Source: a virus. Taken from it: a DNA stretch of 36,911 bases. This document shows positions 7,452-16,400 of this stretch, one piece after another. The stretch is from positions 1 through 36,911 of the IMG/VR virus record IMGVR_UViG_3300042558_002149. The stretch is one strand, 5' to 3'. Position 1 is the first letter of the stretch. The number at the start of each line of letters is the position of its first letter. Under the pieces are notes generated by a model. It searched no databases. It saw nothing but the letters and a program-made list of their open reading frames with translations, and was not told the DNA's origin. The position numbers and the translations under genes are program-made.

Positions 7452-8371
7452 TGGGCTTTCTCTCCAAAATCTGGAAGGGCATCAAGAAGGTCGCAGGTGC
7501 AGTGGCCATGATCGCGGCCCCCTTCATCGCAGGTCCCATTGCAGGCATGATCGGTGCATCAGGCGCACTCGGCACGGCGCTTGTCGGTGCGGGTCTTGGC
7601 GGTCTTGGCGCCGGTGCAGCGGGCATTAACCCGCTGGTTGGCGCAGCCCTTGGTGGTCTTGGCGGTTTTGCCGCCGGCGGCGGGGCCGCTGCGGGTGGCG
7701 GAGGCGGTGGCCTATTTGGCGGGTTGTTCAGTGGTGCTGCCCCGGGCTCCACGGCATCCATACTCGGCACGACGGGCGCCACAGTTGCCCCGGCCGTGAC
7801 TGCTACCGCAGCGCCGGCTGCTGCGGGTGGGTTCTTCTCTGGCCTCAATATCGGCAATCTCGCACCACTGGCATTTGCCATGTATGGCAAGGGGCCGCAG
7901 AACCTGACTGCGGTCGAGCAGCAGAACGTGATCGACAACGCGCGGAACGCCGCCGTCGAGCGAGGCGTCTTTGATGAGCAGCTGGCCGGCTCCCGGGCGC
8001 TGCTGCAGCAGGGCGAGGCCAGACCCGAGCAGGCTTACGCCACGGCCAAGATGGCCACGGAGCGCGGGCTGCGCGACGCTGAGCGGAGCGCTGGTCTGGC
8101 TGGCCGCCCCGGCCTTCGTGATGCCGAGCGTCGTCGTGCGTCGATCGAGGGCACCCGGATTGGCACAGCCGCAGTCACCGGCGAGCAGGCGCGCGCAGCG
8201 CAAGCCACGGCTGCGGGCCTCTCTGCCCTGCCCACCAGTGTGCCGACGTCTGCTTCCGAGCTCAACAAGACCATCTACGCGGACGTGTACAAGCGCAAGT
8301 CCGACTACATGAAAGACTTGGCCGGCGGCTTCGGCCAGATGTACGGCAGCGACGATAGAGACATCGCCTGA
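7451..8371 (+). CDS. Gly/Ala-rich membrane-active virion protein (ejection protein candidate)
   Basis: This encodes 306 aa from ATG 7451, which shares its A with the preceding TGA. It starts with a basic amphipathic segment (MGFLSKIWKGIKKVAG), then about 130 residues of Gly/Ala/hydrophobic sequence able to form membrane helices (AMIAAPFIAGPIAGMIGASG). The second half is an Arg/Glu/Ala-rich helix. A short, membrane-active virion protein directly before two much larger structural proteins parallels the layout of the podoviral ejection proteins (T7 gp14-gp15-gp16; P22 gp7-gp20-gp16). The assignment rests on layout and composition, not on a recognised domain. Confidence 0.6.
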   Translation: MGFLSKIWKGIKKVAGAVAMIAAPFIAGPIAGMIGASGALGTALVGAGLGGLGAGAAGINPLVGAALGGLGGFAAGGGAAAGGGGGGLFGGLFSGAAPGSTASILGTTGATVAPAVTATAAPAAAGGFFSGLNIGNLAPLAFAMYGKGPQNLTAVEQQNVIDNARNAAVERGVFDEQLAGSRALLQQGEARPEQAYATAKMATERGLRDAERSAGLAGRPGLRDAERRRASIEGTRIGTAAVTGEQARAAQATAAGLSALPTSVPTSASELNKTIYADVYKRKSDYMKDLAGGFGQMYGSDDRDIA

Positions 8372-8383
8372 TAGGAGGCTTCC

Positions 8384-10426
8384 ATGGTACAAGTATTCGG
8401 CAACCGCATCCTTGGTGGTATCGGTGCTCCGGGTGGCGGGATGTCCGAAGCCTTCGGCGCCGGTGTGAACACCGCGCTTAACCAGCGTGTGTCACGTCAG
8501 GCCATGGTCGGCGAGGGGCAGCGGCAGAGCATCCTTGCGCAGGAACAGGCGTTCAGGATCGAGGACCGCGCAGACGCCAAGAAGCGTCAGGCTGCTGCGG
8601 CAGCTGCGGCAGCAGCAAACCGCGCAAGAGCAATGGCAACAAGTGCTGCAGTTGCCGCCGCTGGCGGTGGGACTGGCGCAGGGTTGTACTTTGATCCGAA
8701 CGCGTCGCGCACCCCGGGAGTGGTGGCGCGTCCATCCAGCACGATCCCTCTTGCTCTCGGCGTGCGTGCGGGTGCGGCCAGCGGTACAGTTAGTGGGGGT
8801 GGCGGGACGGCCGCTCTCGGCGGCGGTGCTGGGAGCGACACTCTTGGCGTAGCAGGGCCTTCGTTTGAGACGCGCGGCCGGGGGCAAACAGGGGTTGCGG
8901 CTAGTCCCGCGACTCTTGGGCAAATGTCATCTGCGCGCCCGGGCGACTACCAGTCGAGGGCGGGGATCATCGACCGCGTAGGCATCAGGTCCGCCGATGA
9001 TCCCCGCCCTACGTTTGAGAGGGTTGTCCTGCCCGGTGGTAGCGGCCCTGCCGGAGAGTTCCTGTACAACCGCGCTACCGGCGAAGTTCGCATGCCTGAC
9101 GGCTCGGTCATAACTAATCCGGGGTACGCGGAGACGGTGTCCAACAAAGCCAAGGCCACAGTGCAAGCCGGCGCTGGGCAGGACCTTGCCGAGGCTGAGC
9201 GGCTTACCGCGCAGGCGAAGATGGCAATGGAGCAGGGGTACACGACGCTTGCTACTGACCTTGCCGATCGGGCCCGGCAGTACCGCGCCCGGGCCGAGGC
9301 CACGGCACAGCAGGAGGCGCAAGGGGGTCTGCGCGCGCGGATGATGGATAGGGGCGTCCTTGCGGAAGAAGGTGCAGGCTCGTCCGCTGCGGCGATCCGT
9401 GCTGGTGAGGCTGCGGCGCGTGCCGCTGCAGTTCAAGGTCCGAACCGCCCACCGCCACTGCCGCTGGAGGGGCCCGGGTTTGAGGCTGTAGGCCGGGGGG
9501 TTCCCCCGACTGCGGCCCCTCCCATGCAGACTCCCGTACCGCCCTCCCCCGAGCTTGGCTTTGGCGGCGTCGCGCCACTGGAGGCGCCACTGGCCGGCGG
9601 TACAAGTTTCGGCCCGAAGTTAGGCGCCGTGGCCACACCTACGGAGATGTTCTACGCTGACATGGGCTACACGCCTGCCGGCCAGCTGGACCTCCAAGCG
9701 ATCATGGACAAGCAAGAGCTGATACAGGACCCTGCATTCTCGCAAATCGCGGAACAGCAGCGCGTAAGCTACATCTATGCTGCAGAGGATGCGCTTGCTC
9801 GCGGCGACACGGCTGGGTACATCGAGGCGCAGAAGCAGATCAAGACGCAGGAGATGCTCATCCTTGCACAACAGGTGGTGGCCGGCGGCAACGAGGCGAC
9901 TAACTTCGACAGCACGAAGCGCCTGAGCTTGGCCGCATCCATGATTGAGGGTGTGGACATTGTTCTTGTGCCTAAGGGTGACGGCAACGCAGACGTCTAT
10001 GTAAATGGGCAGCTCGACGACGCGAACATCCCGATCCAGTCCATTGTTGACCAGTTGCGCGCACGTGTAGACAGTGCCTACATCGAGCAGATGAGTGCGG
10101 CCGCTCAAGAACAACAAGCGTCTAACTTGAGGGTCGACGAGGCACTCCGCATAGCCGAGGGCACGTCCTATCTGGATATGACCGAGGCGCAGTTTGGCGC
10201 CGAGCTGGCACGGGAGACCGCTGAGCTGGGTGAAATCAGCAAGGTGACTGCAGATGTGCTAAGGGAGAGGCTGGTACGCAAGGGCGTGCTACCGATGGAT
10301 GAGACCATAACGATCACCAAGACCGACGCGGGCGGGCTCATCGTGACCGACTCTATGGGCAATCCAATCGTACAGTACGTCCCCAATCCGAACGGGGACG
10401 GCAGCCTAGTGGCACGTAGGGAGTAA
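8384..10426 (+). CDS. Ala-rich virion protein, probable ejection-complex component
   Basis: This encodes 680 aa with a strong TAGGAGG ribosome binding site ahead of ATG 8384. The N-terminal third is Ala/Gly-rich (an eight-Ala run near residue 73). A middle segment of charged helix (residues about 250-330, DLAEAERLTAQAKMAMEQGY) and a more ordered C-terminal region (about 420-680) follow. No enzymatic motif is visible. Position, size and helical content correspond to the middle protein of a three-gene podoviral internal-virion set, between the membrane-active protein and the giant protein. This is inference from gene order. Confidence 0.6.
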   Translation: MVQVFGNRILGGIGAPGGGMSEAFGAGVNTALNQRVSRQAMVGEGQRQSILAQEQAFRIEDRADAKKRQAAAAAAAAANRARAMATSAAVAAAGGGTGAGLYFDPNASRTPGVVARPSSTIPLALGVRAGAASGTVSGGGGTAALGGGAGSDTLGVAGPSFETRGRGQTGVAASPATLGQMSSARPGDYQSRAGIIDRVGIRSADDPRPTFERVVLPGGSGPAGEFLYNRATGEVRMPDGSVITNPGYAETVSNKAKATVQAGAGQDLAEAERLTAQAKMAMEQGYTTLATDLADRARQYRARAEATAQQEAQGGLRARMMDRGVLAEEGAGSSAAAIRAGEAAARAAAVQGPNRPPPLPLEGPGFEAVGRGVPPTAAPPMQTPVPPSPELGFGGVAPLEAPLAGGTSFGPKLGAVATPTEMFYADMGYTPAGQLDLQAIMDKQELIQDPAFSQIAEQQRVSYIYAAEDALARGDTAGYIEAQKQIKTQEMLILAQQVVAGGNEATNFDSTKRLSLAASMIEGVDIVLVPKGDGNADVYVNGQLDDANIPIQSIVDQLRARVDSAYIEQMSAAAQEQQASNLRVDEALRIAEGTSYLDMTEAQFGAELARETAELGEISKVTADVLRERLVRKGVLPMDETITITKTDAGGLIVTDSMGNPIVQYVPNPNGDGSLVARRE

Positions 10427-10432
10427 CGGAAC

Positions 10433-13400
10433 ATGGGTATCTTCGGTGGTCCTACGAACGAAGCCATGGGTCTCGGACTCCGTGTGCCATCAACGGCCAC
10501 ACGGCCCGACCCGGCTACGCGCATGGGTCTGGGTGCAATGCAGGACACACGGGCTGACACTGCTGTCTCTGGCCGCCCAGTTCCAAGCGGCACCCCCGGG
10601 CGCTTGGAGGCTCTCCTCGCTGCACCTCCGTTGCCTGCCCCGTCCGCAACTGCCCGCCCTCCCGCAACGGTCTACTTCAACCAAGCGACGAACGAGATGT
10701 TCGCCGGTGACCGTGCGTTCAAGGCAGACGACGCCACGTCCGCGTTCCAAGCCGCCCAGCAGCCGGGCAACACCACGCGTCCGCAGGGGCAGGGGTGGGC
10801 CGCGCTCCCTGAGGGGTCGTTCAACGACTACATCGCGTCGTTCTCTGAGCGGCGGGGCGCCGGCGAGTTGCTGGGGCGCGGGGTTAAGAACGTAGCCTAC
10901 GGGCTCGGCACGCTGCCGGGTACGGTTGCCTCACTGGCTGGTTTCGAGGAGACCGGCGCCGCCCTGCGCGCGCCGGTCGAGTCCCTCCTTGGCGAATCCG
11001 AGAACGAACAGTTTCGCTCTGCACTCATTGCCGAGAACAGCACGCTGTGGGAGCAGGCGCTCGACGCGAGTATCGAGTCCATCCCGATGCTGATTGGCTC
11101 CCTTGCTGGTGGCGTGGGCGCGGCCTCGTGGGCCTCGCGGGCAGGTATGGCCGCGCAGAGCGTCAATCGCGCAGCGATGGTGGGCGCGGCTGGTGCCAAC
11201 TTCCCAACGCACTTGGCCGGTATGTATGACTCTGCCGTGCGGAACGGAGCGGACCTTACCAGCCTGCAGACCAAGACTGAGATTTTTGCTGGTGCGCTGG
11301 CCAGCTCCGCGCTCGAAACATTCGGTATCGAGAGTCGTCTGCTTACCCCCGTCGCAAAGGGCGTATTCGAGCGAGCCGCCAAGAATGTCGTCACGCGCCG
11401 TCTCACTTCTGGTCTGGCTGTGGGTCTTACGGAGGCCACCACTGAGGTGCTGCAAACCGCCATCGAGTCGATGACCTTCGACCCTGTGGTGCGCGACAGT
11501 CTCAGTGTGCTCGACCTCAAGACGCTCGCCCGGCACACCGGTGAGAACTACCTAGAACCCTTCGCGGTCGCCGGCTTAGCCGGGGGTATCCTTGGCGGTG
11601 CTATTGGTGTGGCAGTCCCCGGGCAGGTGTTCAATCGCCCGCGCGAGGAGAAGCAACCGGTTCCCACTAACAAACCCGTCGACCTCACCGACGCCGGTGC
11701 AAAGCAGGCGGCAGAGAAGGCAGCGCCTGCGCTCGCCTACACCGAGCCGTCCGCAAACATGTTTGGTACAGACCTGACAGGACTGCCGCAGACTGCGCAG
11801 GAGTTTGTCTCGCAGCCGCAACTCGAATACACCCCAAACATTCCGACAGGTATGGGGTCGCTTTTGCGCGGGATACCCACGATCCCGGCCACCCGGACTG
11901 AACAGATGCCAATCGCTGGCCAGCGTCGTCTTGACCTGCCGGCTGGGATGCCTGATCTTGCCGCGCGTCGGGCGCGTCCGTTGCCTACGCAAGGCTCGGA
12001 ACCTGCTGCGGCCGCTTCGCAGCCTCCGCTGGTGCTGCGCCCTAGCGAGCGCGTGGGTGGTGGTCCACTTGTACTGGCTCCTAGCCAGCGCGTGCAGCCT
12101 GCCCCGGCTGCCGGCACCCCTATGGGTCAAGCCCTACTGACCCAGCGTCAGCGGATGAATGTCGCACCCACAGTATCCATGATGGCTCCTGTGGTGGAGG
12201 CAAGGCCGGGCGCTTTGTTGCTACGTGGCAACCAGCGTGCTGTCCCCGCGGCACCGACTGAGGCAGTAGAGCCAGCAGTTTCGGGACTACAAATTTCCGG
12301 AGTCGATCAAGCCATCGAGTCGGGCGTGGCTACCATCGAAGTGGTTGAGGACGGGAAACGCGTACCATTCAAGAATTTTGCGCTGTCAGTCGACGGGACC
12401 ACTGCGGAGGTCGGATTCGTGGAGCGCGACAAAGGCGCCCGGCGTGGGGTGGGCTACGACGCCTATGTCGCCCTTGGCGACGACCTCGCTGCACGTGGCA
12501 TAACCCTGCAGTCGACTCCCACACTGCAGGCTGACGGGCGCAAGTTGTGGGAGCGGCTCGTTTTGGAGCGCAAGGCGCACTTTGACGCGCAGGCGCGTCG
12601 GTTCAAGTTTGGTCCTGCGCCTGCTACTGCGCCCGCCGAAAGCATTAAGGCCAAAGGTGCGGAAACAGCGCGTGAGCGTGCAAGGACAGTTGCGCTCGAA
12701 GAAGCACGGACGACAAAAAAGGCAGTCGCTGTGGCGGGCAAGCCGTACAAGGACTTCGACGATCCGGCTGGTCCTCCGATGCACGAAGTGGCGCTGCCTG
12801 ACGGGTCCCTCGTCCGCATCGCCAAGACAACAAATATGGGCCTGACAGACTGGGTAAACATCGACACAGGCGCAAACCTGTATGCAGACACCAAGGCCGA
12901 CGCTGTTAGAAAACTCGGTGAACCGTTCCAGACGCCGCCCGACACCACTCCGCCTGACACTACTTCGCCAGCCGACACGGGACCAACAACAAGTCCCGGT
13001 CCCGGCCGCAGAAGTGGGACGCTCACATCGGGCGTGAAAGGCGGGGGGCGCAAGGCGCAGGCTGAGCCCGTGGTCACACTCGCACCCGTTGTTACTGAAC
13101 CCACACCCGTGGTGGAGGCGGCACCAGTGGTCGCACCCACACCCGAAGTAACAGCCGAAGCCACGCCCGAACCCGAACCCGCACCCGTGGCTGAACCTGA
13201 GCCGGCACCGGAAGCGGCACCCGAACCCGCACCCGAAGTACAGACCACCGCAGAGACGCCCAAACCGAGCGGACGCAAGCCGAGGCCGCTGACCGCGGCC
13301 GCACGCGAGTCGCTTTCGACGTACGCCAGCATAAAGGAGGGCATCGCGGACCTCGAACAGAAATTGATGCCGCCAGCAGCGCCTATGCAGGGAGACAAAC

Positions 13401-16400
13401 TCTATGCAGCAGTGGACTTGCTCTTCGTCACGGATCACCCCGACACCCCAACTGAACTCAAGAAGTTGGCGCGGGGTGTACTCGAAGCAAACAGCATGAC
13501 CAGAGGTGTGGCCGCGCTGTCCATCGCTGAGGGAGTCTATGCCGCGAGGAAGTTGGCCGACCTCACGGGGGGAAACGACGCTGTTCTAGACTTGACCAGC
13601 CTAATTACGGCGGTCAATTCGGGCACACCACCCGAAGGAGACTGGCAAGGCTACTTCCGCGCACTGGCTGTCTTGGTCCGCAGAGAAGCCCCGGACGCCA
13701 CATTTGGTGAAGGCGGGCCGCTTCTGCTCTCGTATGCCAAAGCCAACAACCTCCCCAACACGGCCCGAACCCCGCAGGGGACTCAGTTCATCAAGTCTGG
13801 CGGGTTCTCGCTCGCCGACTGGAACACCATCGACGGGGTCGTGGACCTAGACGGCAAGCCTATCACCCCGATTGCACCCGGCCGGGTGCAGCTTCTGGTG
13901 CGCAACTTTGTAACAAAGCTGGCGCGCAAACCGACGGTCACCGTAGTTCGGAACCAAGCTGACCTCAAAGCCAAGAACCCGAAGCTCTACGCCCGCGCCG
14001 TGGCAGCCCGCCCGCAGGGTGACTTCGATACCGCAGCCGCCATGGGGTATTCCTTTGGTGACGGGCAGGTGATCATCTTCTCCGATCGCATTGGCACTGA
14101 GCAGCAGCTCCGGTTCGTCCTCGCGCACGAGGCACTGGGCCACTACGGCCTGCGGTCGGTCATGCCTGCTGGCAAGTTTGATGCCCTGATGGAGGCTGCG
14201 TACAATCTTGACGAGCGCGTAGCACGGGCAGCCGACGCAGCCATGGCTACGCGTCCCGGTCTTTCCAGAGCCGAGGCTGTGGAAGAATACCTCTCTGACT
14301 ACGCCGCTGTGCTGGACACCAGCCTCGTGGCCCGAGTGTGGAACGCCCTCAAGGGCATCTTGAGTAAGCTCGGTGTGCGGTATGGCGACGAGATGACCCG
14401 TTACCTACTCGACCAGTCTCGGCGCTACGTGCGCTATGGCACGGGGGTCACCTTCGATGCACAGTCCGTGGGTCAGCGCCTGCACAACGTGGAGACCTCA
14501 GGCGATACCGGTCGGTTCTCAACCGGCAAGTCCCTGCGTGACGTGAACATCGAAGTGGCACTGACACGCGACACTCTGGGTGTGACCCCGCAGTCTTTCG
14601 GCGAAGCGTGGAACTTCATCAAGGCCCGCAGCATCAACACGATCGATGCGCTAGATCGGTTCAAAGCTCAGGTGCTCAGCCTTACCAACTACCGTGCGCG
14701 AATTAACCCCGGGTCCGCTGCATTTGACGACTCGTTGAAGCAGGCCCGCGACATCTCCATGTCGCTCAAGACAAAGTACAACGAGATGATGCGGGTGGCC
14801 CTCAGCCGCGCAGTGTACGGCGAGCTTGGCGGTATCTCCAACGCCAAGCGGAGTACGGTGAGCAACATGCTCATGGCGGGCCTGCGTCGCGGCGTCTCTG
14901 ATTACGCTGCCGCCAATGGCGACCTCGGCCGGGTGCCGCTGTTCCGGATCGAGAACAACAAGCTGGTCCCCAACACCGCCGAGATCGAGCGCCTCAAGGA
15001 GAGCGGCACCCGCACTCTGGCGGAGATGCGCGACGGATTCGATTACAATGTCGAGTTCGAGGAAGGCGGCAAGACCGTCAAGAAGAAGGAGCGGTTCGAG
15101 GGGGTCGAGGGCCTAACCGAAACCAGCACTGAATGGCGTAGCTACGAGTCTATTCGCAAGGCCATGGATGGAATTGAACTTGAACTTCTGGAAGCGCACT
15201 ACCGCAGCCTCATCGACAACCGGGACCTCATGTTCCGCAAGTTGGCGCAATCGGTTACAGATGGCGAACTGACCGCAGATGAGCGGGCGGCGATTGTGAC
15301 AGTGGCCGAGACGTACAGCAACCTGTACACCGCAGACGTCACTGTGAGCGAATCCGGCGGCGCCAAACTCGACTCTGACTACCAGACCTACGCCAACGAT
15401 GTGCTGCGGATGACGAACATGGCACTCATCGGGGAGGAGACGGACCGCTTCGGTGATCTCCGTAAGCTGCTCGTGGAGCCACGGAAGTTTATGCTGCAGG
15501 AGGACGGAAAAGATACCAAGAGACTGCGCCGGGAGCTTCCGGCTACCATGGACGCCCCGACCGCAGACGACCTTATCGCCAAGCTCGAAGGCTTCCGGAA
15601 GCGCCTGTCCCTCAAGGGTGACAAGTTCGCAGTGCAAGACAAGGTGAAGCAGATCATCACTGCCGAGATCGCCAACCAAGACGCAGACGCTTACACCAAG
15701 CGCACGCTGTTCACCGGGTACGTTCCTATCCTGCGGGAGGGGCGGTTCCAGATGCGCGTCGTGGCCCTTGTCGGCGGCAAGCCAGTACAGGTCAAGGACT
15801 CCTACCGGGAGCAACTGGTCTACTCCCAGTTTGACTCGTTGTCGGAGGCTGTGGAGATGTCAGGCAAGGCCAACGAGGCCTTTGGTAACACCCCGTTCGA
15901 GGTCATGTACTACAGCGACGCAGCGCAAGGCTACGTGCTCGGGAATGTGACGCTGCAGGCTGTACCCGAGACTGCGTTGGAGACAGTGGCCGCGCCTCCG
16001 GACCTAAACCTCAACGAGTTCCTTCGCGGTATCCGCCAGTTCGACATCAATCTGACCCCCCAGAAGTTGGAACAGTTGGTCGTGGCGCTCACCCGCCAGA
16101 ACAGTGCAGCGCGTAACCGCCTGATGCGGGCCTTTACACCCGGGGCAGACCCGGACGTAATCATGGCCGCGTCCCGCCACATCGAGAGCCGTGCATCTAC
16201 CGTGGCCAAGATCGCCACTCGTGTGCGCAGGTCCGAGCTTATGGACCGCAGTATGCGGTCGACCAATGAGTTGTGGAACGCGGAGCTCAAGGACCCGCGC
16301 ACCGGGCGTGACTGGGCAGAGGTCCTGAAGGAACGCGCCGATGCTATGGACGCAGACCCTGCAGCCTCCCGCGAGGCCAAGGTGGATGCACGCCGTATCT

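Noticed and set aside
13080-13260. Tandem DNA repeat or CRISPR-like array in the Pro/Glu/Ala-rich region
   Set aside because: The units are short, irregular and in frame with a Pro-rich linker; there are no regular spacers.
12386-13438. Gly/Cys-repeat open frame on the - strand inside the giant protein gene
   Set aside because: The GCGFGFG-like repeats are the antisense reading of the Pro/Glu/Ala linker codons; it has no start context.
14126-14143. Canonical HExxH zinc protease motif in the giant protein
   Set aside because: The spacing is HExxxH, so it was described as M49-like rather than as a standard HExxH peptidase.
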